This document shows positions 36,322 through 44,429 of a DNA stretch of 64,000 bases, piece after piece (the stretch's first letter is position 1; every line of letters starts with the position of its first letter). Location: assembly GCA_964371405.1 (NCBI GenBank), contig CAYJLV010000013.1, positions 23,772 to 87,771 on the forward strand, written 5' to 3'. The stretch comes from JAMHWF01 sp964371405. Its GTDB lineage: Bacteria; Pseudomonadota; Gammaproteobacteria; Burkholderiales; Burkholderiaceae_C. The notes below the pieces were generated by a model. The model saw only the letters and a program-made list of their open reading frames with translations, ran no database searches and was not told the origin of the DNA. The position numbers were made by a program, and so were the translations under genes.

Positions 36322-36848
36322 GCGAGAGCCACCCCCGCGCGCTCGAACACGTCGCGCCAGGCCGCCAGCTTGCGCTCGAACGTCCAGCTCGCATTGGCCG
36401 GGCTGGTCGACGGCAGCCGGTACACCGGCACGCCGAGCGCCGACGTGACGCGCATGGCGCGCGCCGACTCGCCACCGTTGTGCGCGATCGCGCGCAGCGC
36501 GGGGGCGAGCCTGCGCAGGCTCGCCAGGTCGTTGAAGCAGGCATCCTCGATCGCACTGTCGAGGCTGCCTTCGCGCCGGCAGCTGGCATAGACATCCCAC
36601 AGCCCGAGGCCGTGCGCGCACAGCGCGCGCAGCCGTTCGCGATACGGCAGTGCGACGAGGTCCGCGCCGAGCAGCGCCCCGACCAGCGGCCAGAACTGGT
36701 TGCGCGGATGCGCGTAGTACTGCGCCGCGCGCAGCGACGCCTCGCCCGGAAAGCTGCCGAGCACGACGAGGCGAGTCGCGCGGTCGACCACCGGGCCGAG
36801 GCCGACGAGCACGGCGGCGTCGAGCGCGGCGTCCTTCGTCGTCGTCAT
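36318..36848 (-). CDS. DNA-deoxyinosine (hypoxanthine) glycosylase, uracil-DNA-glycosylase superfamily
   Basis: The 176-aa protein has the superfamily pattern LVVLGSFPGEASLRAAQYYAH (about residues 27-47), NQFWPLVGALLG, GLGLWDVYASCRREGSLDS, and RLPSTSPAN near the C terminus. The NQFWP region and the SPAN ending fit the hypoxanthine/deoxyinosine glycosylase branch, which removes deaminated adenine from DNA. It overlaps the TatD-family gene upstream by 4 nt (ATGA) and the next gene by 4 nt. Confidence 0.85.
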   Translation of the reverse strand: MTTTKDAALDAAVLVGLGPVVDRATRLVVLGSFPGEASLRAAQYYAHPRNQFWPLVGALLGADLVALPYRERLRALCAHGLGLWDVYASCRREGSLDSAIEDACFNDLASLRRLAPALRAIAHNGGESARAMRVTSALGVPVYRLPSTSPANASWTFERKLAAWRDVFERAGVALA

Positions 36849-37669
36849 CGCGCCGCACCGTCGAGCGCCGTGAGACCCGGCAGCGCGGCGCGCGCATTCG
36901 CCGCCGCGACCTGCGCCGTGCGCTCGAGGGTCCAGCCGCGCAGCGCCGCCAGCGTCTGCGCGATGCGCGGCAACTCGGCCGGCTCGTTGCGCGCGCGCGC
37001 GCCGGCGCGGCGCTGCCCGGCCGTGCGGTAGAGCCACTGCGGCGGAATGTCGGGCGCGTCGGTCTCGAGCACGAAGGCGTCGTCCGCGACGCCGGCGGCG
37101 AGGCGCCGGATCTGCAGCGCGCGCTCGAACGTCATCGCGCCGCCGAAGCCGAGCTTGAAGCCGAGCGCGACGAACATGCGCGCCTGCTGCTCGCTGCCGT
37201 TGTAGGCATGAACGATGCCCCCCGACACCTCGACGCGGCGCAGCGCGGCGAGCAGCGCGTCGGCCGAGCGCCGCACGTGCACGATGACGGGCAGCGCGAA
37301 CTCGCGCGCGAGCTTGAGCTGCTCGACCCAGTGATGCTGCTGGCGCGCCCGGTCGTGGCCCGGCACGAAATGATCGAGGCCGATCTCGCCGACGGCGACG
37401 AGCCGCGGATCGTCGCGATGCCGCACCAGCGCGTCGCGCAGGCGCGCCAGGTCGCCGGCATCGGCGTGCTCGACGAACAGCGGGTGGATGCCCAGCGCAT
37501 AGGCGCCGTCGTGCTGCGCGGCGAGCGCGCGCACGGTGTCGAAGTTCTCGGCGCCGACCGCCGGCAGCACCAGCCGCGTCACGCCCGCGGCACGGGCGCG
37601 CGCGACGACGGCGTCACGGTCGGCGTCGAACTCGGGCGCATCGAGATGGCAGTGCGTGTCGATCCACAT
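36845..37669 (-). CDS. TatD-family metal-dependent hydrolase/DNase
   Basis: The 274-aa TIM-barrel hydrolase has the family metal ligands: WIDTHCHLD at the N terminus, GEIGLDHF (about 93), the His of VIVHVR (about 130), IVHAYNGS (about 153) and ETDAPDIPP (about 202). TatD proteins act as 3'-5' nucleases or deoxyribonucleases. It is the first gene of the operon to the GspE-like gene, in which every junction is an ATGA overlap. Upstream is sodC on the same strand, 26 nt away. Confidence 0.9.
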   Translation of the reverse strand: MWIDTHCHLDAPEFDADRDAVVARARAAGVTRLVLPAVGAENFDTVRALAAQHDGAYALGIHPLFVEHADAGDLARLRDALVRHRDDPRLVAVGEIGLDHFVPGHDRARQQHHWVEQLKLAREFALPVIVHVRRSADALLAALRRVEVSGGIVHAYNGSEQQARMFVALGFKLGFGGAMTFERALQIRRLAAGVADDAFVLETDAPDIPPQWLYRTAGQRRAGARARNEPAELPRIAQTLAALRGWTLERTAQVAAANARAALPGLTALDGAAR

Positions 37670-37695
37670 CGCGCCGACGCACCGCCTTCGCTCGC

Positions 37696-38364
37696 TCAGG
37701 ACCTGGCGATCACGGCGCAGGCGACGCGCGCGCCGGCGTTGCCCGTGGGCTGCGTCTTGTAGTCGTCGGGCTGCGCATGCACGATCAGGCCGCGTCCGAC
37801 GATGTCGGTCGCGCCCGCGCCCACCGTCACGCCAAGCAGGTGAAACTGGACGACGGCGTTGCCGTTGGCGTCGGCCTTGAGCGCCGGCAGATCGCCGACG
37901 TGGTGGTCGCTGTCCTGCGGGCCGTGCGGCTTGGCGGTCGGATTGAAGTGGCCGCCGGTGCTCATGCCGTCGCCGCTCGAACAGTCGCCCTTCTCGTGCA
38001 CGTGGAAGCCGTGCTCCTGGCCCGGCTTCAGGCCGGCGATGCGGCCGGTGACCATCACGGCGTCGCCGTGCTGCACGAAGCGCACCGTGCCGGCGGTCGT
38101 GTTGCCGGTCGTCGGCTTCAGCTCGGCGACAGCGGCCGAGCCGGGGCCGCCGCGGCCGCCCATCCCCATGCCACCGCCCATCGGCCCGCCGCCCATGCCG
38201 CCGCCGCCCATCATCGGGCCGCCCATCATCGGGCCGCCCATCATCGGGCCGGCGCCGGCAGGGCCGCCGCGCGGATGCGAATGTTCGTCGGGTTGCTGCG
38301 TCGCGCAGCCCGCGAGCGCCACGATGGCCGCCGCGGCGGTTAGCAGGGAGTTCAGGATTCGCAT
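37696..38364 (-). CDS. sodC: Cu/Zn superoxide dismutase with lipoprotein signal and Met/Gly-rich linker
   Basis: Converts superoxide to H2O2 and O2 outside the cytoplasm. The 222-aa product has a lipobox LAGC (Cys20). Residues about 36-73 form an unusual linker of PMMGG-type repeats; the enzyme domain starts about residue 77. Copper ligands His121, His123, His139 and His196, zinc ligands His139/147/155 and Asp158, and the Cys128-Cys216 disulfide are all present. The Met-rich linker could bind Cu(I), but may simply be flexible. Confidence 0.93.
   Translation of the reverse strand: MRILNSLLTAAAAIVALAGCATQQPDEHSHPRGGPAGAGPMMGGPMMGGPMMGGGGMGGGPMGGGMGMGGRGGPGSAAVAELKPTTGNTTAGTVRFVQHGDAVMVTGRIAGLKPGQEHGFHVHEKGDCSSGDGMSTGGHFNPTAKPHGPQDSDHHVGDLPALKADANGNAVVQFHLLGVTVGAGATDIVGRGLIVHAQPDDYKTQPTGNAGARVACAVIARS
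38206..38250 (-). repeat. Three perfect 15-bp tandem repeats in sodC
   Basis: GCCCATCATCGGGCC repeated three times head to tail, encoding GPMMG units. A slippage-prone in-frame repeat that could vary in number between strains. Confidence 0.9.
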
Positions 38365-38425
38365 CGCCGTGCTCCGGAGTCAGGGGTGGCTGCGATGATA
38401 GTCGCGCACCCCCACCAGCAGCGAT

Positions 38426-39142
38426 TCACCCTGCGAGCACGCCGCCTTGCAGGCGCAGCGCGCGGTCGCAGCGCGCGGCGAGCCCGGCGTCGTGCGTGAC
38501 CAGCACGAAAGCCATGCGCAGCCGCTGCGCCAGCTCGAGCATCAGCGCGAACACGCCGTCGGCGGTCTCGCGGTCGAGGTTGCCGGTCGGCTCGTCGGCC
38601 AGCACGCAGGCCGGCTGCGCCACGAGGGCGCGCGCCAGCGCGACGCGCTGGCGCTCGCCGCCCGAGAGCTGTGCTGGCCGGTGCAGCACGCGCTCGGCCA
38701 GTCCGACCTGCGCCAGCACGTCGCGCGCGCGCTCGCGCGCCGCGGGCACGGTCTCGCGGCGGATGCGCAGCGGCATCGCCACGTTGTCGAGCGCGCTGAA
38801 CTCAGGCAGCAGGTGGTGGAACTGGTAGACGAAGCCCAGGTGCCGGTTGCGCCACTCGCCCTGCGCACGCGGCCCGAGCGTCGAGCCCGCGCCGTTGAAC
38901 GCGCGCCCCATCAGCGCGACGCTGCCGCTGCTGGGCGCGTCGAGCGCTCCCAGCAGGTGCAGCAGCGTGCTCTTGCCCGAGCCCGACGCGCCGACGATGG
39001 CCAGCGTCTCGCCGGCGCGCACCGCGAGGTCGACGCCCTTGAGCACGTGAACATCGAGCCCGCCCTCGCGAAAGCGCTTGTCGAGCCCCTGGCAGCGCAG
39101 CACCACGGACCCGGAGCCCCCCGCAACGCGCTCGTCACTCAT
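38426..39142 (-). CDS. lolD: Lipoprotein-releasing ABC transporter ATP-binding protein
   Basis: Drives release of outer-membrane lipoproteins from the inner membrane to LolA. The 238-aa product has Walker A GASGSGKST (about 52-60), the Q-loop FVYQFHHLL typical of LolD, the signature LSGGERQRV and Walker B VLADEPTGNLD. It overlaps the permease gene by 8 nt. Confidence 0.95.
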   Translation of the reverse strand: MSDERVAGGSGSVVLRCQGLDKRFREGGLDVHVLKGVDLAVRAGETLAIVGASGSGKSTLLHLLGALDAPSSGSVALMGRAFNGAGSTLGPRAQGEWRNRHLGFVYQFHHLLPEFSALDNVAMPLRIRRETVPAARERARDVLAQVGLAERVLHRPAQLSGGERQRVALARALVAQPACVLADEPTGNLDRETADGVFALMLELAQRLRMAFVLVTHDAGLAARCDRALRLQGGVLAG

Positions 39143-40391
39143 ACCGCAGCGCCTCGGCCGGCTGCACTCGGCTGGCGCGCCAGCTCGGATAGAGCGTCGC
39201 GAGGAACGCCAGCACCAGCGAGATCACGGCGATCGGCACCACGTCGGCGGCCTGCGGGTCGCTCGGCATGCGGCTGATGAGGTACACGCTGCCGGGCAGG
39301 AAGCTGACCTGCAGCGCGCGCTCGATCGCCGGCACGATGACGTCGATGTTGACCGCCACCAGCAGGCCGAGCAGCACGCCCGCCGCCGTGCCGATCACGC
39401 CGGCCGCCGCGCCCTGCACGATGAAGATGCCCATCACGGAGCGCGGGCTCGCGCCGAGCGTGCGCAGGATGGCGATGTCGGCCTGCTTGTCGGTGACCGT
39501 CATCACCAGCGTCGAGACCAGGTTGAACGCCGCCACGGCGACGATCAGCGTCAGGATGATGAACATCAGGCGCTTCTCGATCTGCACCGCGTCGAACCAG
39601 TTGCGGTTGGTGCGCGTCCAGTCGCGCACCGCGACGCTCGGCCCGAGCGCCAGCGCCAGCTCGTCGCCGACGCGCCGCGCCTGGTGCACGTCGGCCAACC
39701 GCAGTTGCACCCCCGTCGGACCCTCGACGCGGAACAGTCGCGCCGCATCGTCGAGGTGGATCAGCGCGAGGCCGCTGTCGTATTCGTAGTGCCCGGCGTC
39801 GAAGCGGCCGACGACGCTGAACTGCTTCAGGCGCGGCACGACGCCCGCCGGCGTGACCTGCCCGCCCGGCGCGATGATCGTCACCTTGTCGCCTTTGCGC
39901 ACGCCGAGCGAGCGCGCCAGCTCGCTGCCGAGCACGATGCCGAACTCGCCGGGGCGCAGCTGCGCCAGCGTCGTGTCGCGCAGCCGCGCCGCGAGGTCGG
40001 TGACCGTGGCCTCTTCGGCCGGCACGATGCCGCGGATCACTGCGCCGCGCATCTCGTCACCGCGCGCCACCAGCGCCTGCGCCGCGATGAACGGCGCCGC
40101 GCCGACCACCTGCGCGTTGCGCCGCGCTTGCTGCGCTGTCGCCTGCCAGTCGGGCAGTGCGTTGCCGCGCGGATCGACCACCTCGACGTGCGCGATCACG
40201 CTGAGCATGCGGTCGCGCACCTCCTTCTGGAAGCCGTTCATCACCGACAGCACGATGATCAGCGCGGCGACGCCGAGCGCGATGCCGAGCATCGAGACGC
40301 CCGAGATGAACGAGATGAAGCCGTTGCGCCGCCCGGCACGGCCCGCGCGCGTATAGCGCCAGCCGACTTGCAGTTCATAGGGCCAGTTCAT
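39135..40391 (-). CDS. lolC: Lipoprotein-releasing ABC transporter permease LolC/LolE
   Basis: The 418-aa permease has one N-terminal transmembrane helix, a large periplasmic domain (about 50-265) and three C-terminal helices (MacB/FtsX fold). The N-terminal WRYTRAGRAGRRNGFISFIS motif is typical of LolC/E. Only one permease gene is present, so it may serve as a homodimer as in many bacteria with a single LolC/E (LolF-type) gene. It diverges from the hypothetical gene at 40430. Confidence 0.93.
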   Translation of the reverse strand: MNWPYELQVGWRYTRAGRAGRRNGFISFISGVSMLGIALGVAALIIVLSVMNGFQKEVRDRMLSVIAHVEVVDPRGNALPDWQATAQQARRNAQVVGAAPFIAAQALVARGDEMRGAVIRGIVPAEEATVTDLAARLRDTTLAQLRPGEFGIVLGSELARSLGVRKGDKVTIIAPGGQVTPAGVVPRLKQFSVVGRFDAGHYEYDSGLALIHLDDAARLFRVEGPTGVQLRLADVHQARRVGDELALALGPSVAVRDWTRTNRNWFDAVQIEKRLMFIILTLIVAVAAFNLVSTLVMTVTDKQADIAILRTLGASPRSVMGIFIVQGAAAGVIGTAAGVLLGLLVAVNIDVIVPAIERALQVSFLPGSVYLISRMPSDPQAADVVPIAVISLVLAFLATLYPSWRASRVQPAEALRYE

Positions 40392-40416
40392 CGTGGGCGC
40401 GATGCTACCCGAGCCC

Positions 40417-40422
40417 GATAAT
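40417..40422 (+). promoter_or_regulatory. -10-like hexamer for a probable leaderless transcript
   Basis: GATAAT ends 7 nt before the ATG at 40430, without a Shine-Dalgarno sequence. It would drive the hypothetical-recJ pair. Confidence 0.5.
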
Positions 40423-40429
40423 CGCGCCG

Positions 40430-41365
40430 ATGCACCTGCTGATCCCGTTCGCGTCGGTGCTGTCCGAGGGCGGGCAGCACGCCCTCAAGACGCTGGCCTT
40501 GCCGAACCTCGATGCCCTGCTCGCCCGCCTTTCGGTCGCCGACGCCGACCGCAGTGACGCGCAATCGCTCACGCCGCCGCACGAGCGCGCCCTCGCGCGC
40601 GCGCTGGGCATGGCCGGCGCCGACGGCGAGCTGCCGTGGGCCGCGCAGGCCGCGGCGGACGACGGCCTCGACCCCGGCGACCTCGCCTGGGGCCTCGTCA
40701 CGCCGACGCACTGGACGGCCGGCGCCGACGGCGTGCGCGTCATCGACCCGCAGGCGCTCGCGCTCGACGCCGCCGAATCGCGCGCGCTGTTCGACGCGCT
40801 GCACGAGCTGTTCGAGCGCGCCGGCTGGCTGCTCGCCTGGGGTGCGCCGCTGCGCTGGTACGCGGCGCACGAGTTGCTCGCCGATCTGCCCACGGCCTCG
40901 CTCGACCGCGTCGTCGGTCGCAACGTCGATGCGTGGCTCGTCCGCGACGACGCGCGCACGCGCGCGCTCGGCCGCCTGCAGAACGAGGTGCAGATGCTGC
41001 TGCATGCGCATCCGGTGAACGCGGCACGCGAGGCGCGCGGCGCGCTGCCGGTCAACTCGTTCTGGCTCAGCGGCTGCGGCGTGCGCCAGCCGGTCGAGCA
41101 GCCCGCTGCGCTGCGCGTCGACGATCGCTTGCGCGCACCGGCACTCGCCGAAGACTGGGCCGCGTGGCGCGCCGTCTGGCAGGCGCTCGACGCCGGCGCG
41201 CTGCGCGACGCGCAGGCGCTGATCGATGCCGGCCGCGCCTTCACGCTCACGCTGTGCGGCGAACGCACGGCGCTGCGCCTCGAACCGCGCCCGCGCACCT
41301 GGTGGTCGCGTCTCTCGCGGCGCGCGCGCGCCGGCGCCGCGCTCGAACTGCTGGAGAGCTTGTGA
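40430..41365 (+). CDS. Conserved hypothetical protein upstream of recJ
   Basis: The 311-aa soluble protein has no membrane segment or metal motif I can name. Recognisable patterns are MHLLIPFASVLSEGG at the N terminus, NEVQMLLHAHPVNAAREARG and NSFWLSGCG. Proteins of this type sit before recJ in betaproteobacteria and are sometimes labelled phosphoglycerate-mutase-like; I see no basis for that activity. Its stop overlaps the GTG start of recJ (GTGA), so translation is coupled. Confidence 0.7.
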   Translation: MHLLIPFASVLSEGGQHALKTLALPNLDALLARLSVADADRSDAQSLTPPHERALARALGMAGADGELPWAAQAAADDGLDPGDLAWGLVTPTHWTAGADGVRVIDPQALALDAAESRALFDALHELFERAGWLLAWGAPLRWYAAHELLADLPTASLDRVVGRNVDAWLVRDDARTRALGRLQNEVQMLLHAHPVNAAREARGALPVNSFWLSGCGVRQPVEQPAALRVDDRLRAPALAEDWAAWRAVWQALDAGALRDAQALIDAGRAFTLTLCGERTALRLEPRPRTWWSRLSRRARAGAALELLESL

Positions 41366-43110
41366 AGATCACGACGCGCGACGCGCCGCCGCGCAGCGCC
41401 TGGGCGCTCGAGCAGGCCGGTGTGCACCCGCTGCTGGCGCGCCTCTATGCGGCGCGCGGCGTGCGCGACGCCGCCGAACTCGACGACGCGCTGGCGCACC
41501 TGCTGCCGCCCGCCGGCCTGGCCGGCGCGGCCGACGCGGCGCGCCGGCTCGCCGACGCCATCGCCCGCGGCGAGCGCATCTGCGTCGTCGCCGACTACGA
41601 CTGCGACGGCGCCACCGCCTGCGCGGTCGCGCTGCGCGGCCTGCGCCTGCTCGGCGCCGACATCGCGAACCTGCGCTACGTCGTCCCCGATCGCGCGGTG
41701 CATGGCTACGGCCTGAGCCCGGCCGTCGTCGAACTCGCGCTGAGCCACGAGCCGCAGGTGATCGTGACGGTCGACAACGGCATCGCCAGCCTCGACGGTG
41801 TGGCGCTGGCGCGCGCGCGCGGCGTCGACGTGATCGTGACCGACCACCACCTGCCCGCGCTCATCGAAGGCCGCGTCGCGCTGCCCGACGCGACGGTGAT
41901 CGTGAATCCGAACCAGCCCGGCGACGCCTTCGCGAGCAAGTGCATCGCCGGCGTCGGCGTCATGTTCTACGTGCTGCTCGCGCTGCGCGCCGAACTGCGC
42001 GAGCGTGGCGCGCACACGGCCGAGAGCCGGCCGCGACTCGACGCGCTGCTCGACCTCGTCGCGCTCGGCACCGTGGCCGACGTGGTGCGCCTGGACGCCA
42101 ACAACCGGCGCCTCGTCGCGCAGGGCCTACGGCGCATCCGCGCCGGCCGCATGCAGCCGGGCGTCGCCGCGCTGTTCGCTGCCGCAGGCCGCGATGCCGC
42201 CAGCGCCACGGCGTTCGACCTCGGCTTCGCGATCGGGCCGCGGCTCAACGCCGCCGGGCGCCTGTCCGACATGACGCTGGGCATCGAGTGCCTGCTCGCC
42301 GACGACGCAGCGCGCGCCGCCGAGCTGGCGCAGCGCCTCGACGCGATCAATCGCGAGCGCCGCGACATCGAGGCCGGCATGAAGGAGCAGGCCGAGGCGC
42401 TGGTCGAGGCACTGCTCGCGCGCGAGGCGGCGCGCGGCGTCGAGCCGCCGGCGGCGCTGGCGATCCACGACCGCGACTTCCACGAAGGCGTGGTCGGCAT
42501 CGTCGCGGCGCGGTTGAAGGACCGGCTGCACCGGCCGACCTTCGTCTTCGCGCGCGGCCAGGACGGGCTGCTCAAGGGCTCGGGCCGCAGCATCGAGGGC
42601 TTTCACCTGCGCGACGCGCTCGACCTCGTCGCCAAGCGCCACCCCGGCGTGCTCAGGAAGTTCGGCGGTCACGCGATGGCGGCCGGCTGCACGATCGAAG
42701 CTGATGCGCTCGACACCTTCGCCGCCGCGCTGCAAGCGGTCGCCGCCGAATGGCTCGACGCGGCAACGCTGGCGCGCACGCTGCGCACCGACGGGCCGCT
42801 CGGCGTCGAGTGGTTCAGCGTCGAGACCGTCACCGCGCTCGACGCCCAGGTCTGGGGCCAGGGATTCGAGGCACCCGTCTTCTGTGACGAGGTCGATGTC
42901 GTGTCGCAGCGCCTGGTCGGCGAGCGCCACCTCAAGCTCGCGCTGCGCCACGCCGGCGTGCTGCGCGACGCGATCTGGTTCGGCCGCAGCGAGCCGCTGC
43001 CCGAGCGGGCGCGTCTGGCCTACCGGCTGAGCATCGACAGCTGGAACGGGCGGCAGCGGCTGCAGATGGTGATCGAGGCACTCGACCCGAGCCCTGTCAG
43101 GCAACACTGA
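41362..43110 (+). CDS. recJ: Single-stranded-DNA-specific 5'-3' exonuclease RecJ
   Basis: Exonuclease for recombination and mismatch repair. The 582-aa product (E. coli RecJ 577) has the DHH-family motifs VADYDCDGATA (about 73-83), TVDNGIAS, VTDHHLP (about 157), the LGTVADVV motif and the DHHA1 motif GGHAMAAG. GTG at 41362 is the only start that fits the overlap with the upstream gene and the conserved N terminus. Confidence 0.96.
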   Translation: MKITTRDAPPRSAWALEQAGVHPLLARLYAARGVRDAAELDDALAHLLPPAGLAGAADAARRLADAIARGERICVVADYDCDGATACAVALRGLRLLGADIANLRYVVPDRAVHGYGLSPAVVELALSHEPQVIVTVDNGIASLDGVALARARGVDVIVTDHHLPALIEGRVALPDATVIVNPNQPGDAFASKCIAGVGVMFYVLLALRAELRERGAHTAESRPRLDALLDLVALGTVADVVRLDANNRRLVAQGLRRIRAGRMQPGVAALFAAAGRDAASATAFDLGFAIGPRLNAAGRLSDMTLGIECLLADDAARAAELAQRLDAINRERRDIEAGMKEQAEALVEALLAREAARGVEPPAALAIHDRDFHEGVVGIVAARLKDRLHRPTFVFARGQDGLLKGSGRSIEGFHLRDALDLVAKRHPGVLRKFGGHAMAAGCTIEADALDTFAAALQAVAAEWLDAATLARTLRTDGPLGVEWFSVETVTALDAQVWGQGFEAPVFCDEVDVVSQRLVGERHLKLALRHAGVLRDAIWFGRSEPLPERARLAYRLSIDSWNGRQRLQMVIEALDPSPVRQH

Positions 43111-43153
43111 CGCAAGTATCAGTCTCTACCTCTGCTGCGCAGGCTGTCGTCCC

Positions 43154-43159
43154 CATAGT
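43154..43159 (+). promoter_or_regulatory. Possible -10 element for the first sugar dehydrogenase gene
   Basis: CATAGT, about 29 nt before the ATG at 43189, which itself has GAGG 5 nt upstream. This gives a short conventional leader. Confidence 0.3.
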
Positions 43160-43188
43160 GTGTGCGTCTTGTCCAGGCCGAGGCTCTC

Positions 43189-44385
43189 ATGCAACCCACC
43201 CGCGACCGCACACGTTTTCGCAGCGCACGTCGGATGTGGCTGGCTGTTGCGCTGATCGCTGCCCTGTCGCCATACGCCTGGCTGAGCGGGTGCGGGGGCG
43301 CTGACCCTGGCTCGGCGCCTGTGGTTGGAACCCCTCCCGCTCCGGCCGGGCCGCCCAAGGCGACGGTTCTCAACAGCAGCCTGAATGCCCCCTGGAGCAT
43401 GGTCTTCCTGCCAGATGGTCGCATGCTGGTGACGCAGCGCCACGGCACGATGGTCCTCCTCAACTCCGACGGTGCCACGCAGTCCGCAACGATCAGCGGC
43501 GTACCGGCAGTCGACGATGCCGGCCAAGGCGGATTGCTCGACGTTGCCCTGGATCCCGACTTCGCAACCGATCCATGGATCTATTTCAGTTTTGCCGAGC
43601 CGGACAGCGGCGGCAGCGGGACCGCCGTCGCGCGCGGCCGACTCGTCGGGACCGGGTTGCAGAACGTCGGCGTCATCTTCAGGCAAACGCCCAAGGTGCC
43701 CGGCAACGGTCACTACGGTTCGCGCCTTGCATTTCGCGCGGACAAGACGTTGTTCGTGACATTGGGCGAGCGCCAGCTCGGCAGCCCGGCGCAGGACGCT
43801 GCGGGACATCTCGGCGCCGTCGTTCGGATACACCGCGACGGAACGGTACCCGCCGACAACCCGGCCTTTGGCGCCGGCTCGATGCCCGAGCTGTGGAGCA
43901 TCGGTCATCGCAATCCGCAGGGGGCGGCGGTCCATCCAGCCACCGGCGAGCTGTGGATCACGGAGCACGGCCCGCAAGGGGGTGATGAACTCGATCGCGT
44001 GACGGCGGGCGGCAACTTCGGGTGGCCGCTGCGCAGCTATGGCTGCAACTACGGCGACGCTGTCGGTGAAGCGTGCCGCATCGGCGGTGGTGTGCATGCT
44101 CCCGACTACGTCGAACCGGTCAGCTATTGGGTGCCCACTTCGATCGCCCCGTCGGGGCTCGATTTCTACAGCGGCGACAAGTTCCCGGAATGGCGCGGCA
44201 ACGCCTTCCTCGGCGCGCTGGCCGGGCAGGCGCTCTGGCGCGTTGAGCTCAACGGCAACGTCGAAGCGTCGCGCGAGCGCTTGTTCGCATCGCTCGGCGA
44301 ACGCATCCGCTTCGTGCGCCAGGGCCCCGACGGCTGGATTTACCTGCTCACCGACAGCGGCAAGCTGATCCGTATCGAGCGCTGA
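43189..44385 (+). CDS. PQQ-dependent sugar dehydrogenase family protein, lipoprotein form
   Basis: The 398-aa beta-propeller of the glucose/sorbosone dehydrogenase (YliI/Asd) family has an N-terminal hydrophobic stretch ending in LSGCGG, a likely lipobox. Motifs: LNAPWSMVFLPDGRMLVTQR, GGLLDVALDPDF, IGHRNPQGAAVHP, TEHGPQGGDELD and APSGLDFYSGDKFP. It oxidises aldose sugars in the periplasm with PQQ if functional. Codon use is looser than in its neighbours (many A/T third bases: gtt, aat, cca, gat, gga, ttt), which suggests a different origin from the paralogue next door. ATG chosen by GAGG spacing. Confidence 0.88.
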   Translation: MQPTRDRTRFRSARRMWLAVALIAALSPYAWLSGCGGADPGSAPVVGTPPAPAGPPKATVLNSSLNAPWSMVFLPDGRMLVTQRHGTMVLLNSDGATQSATISGVPAVDDAGQGGLLDVALDPDFATDPWIYFSFAEPDSGGSGTAVARGRLVGTGLQNVGVIFRQTPKVPGNGHYGSRLAFRADKTLFVTLGERQLGSPAQDAAGHLGAVVRIHRDGTVPADNPAFGAGSMPELWSIGHRNPQGAAVHPATGELWITEHGPQGGDELDRVTAGGNFGWPLRSYGCNYGDAVGEACRIGGGVHAPDYVEPVSYWVPTSIAPSGLDFYSGDKFPEWRGNAFLGALAGQALWRVELNGNVEASRERLFASLGERIRFVRQGPDGWIYLLTDSGKLIRIER

Positions 44386-44416
44386 GCCCATCCACCCAGC
44401 CGCGCGCCGCGCGTCC

Positions 44417-44422
44417 TACACT
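44417..44422 (+). promoter_or_regulatory. -10-like hexamer for a probable leaderless GTG-start transcript
   Basis: TACACT ends 7 nt before the GTG at 44430; no Shine-Dalgarno sequence. Confidence 0.45.
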
Positions 44423-44429
44423 GCGGCGC

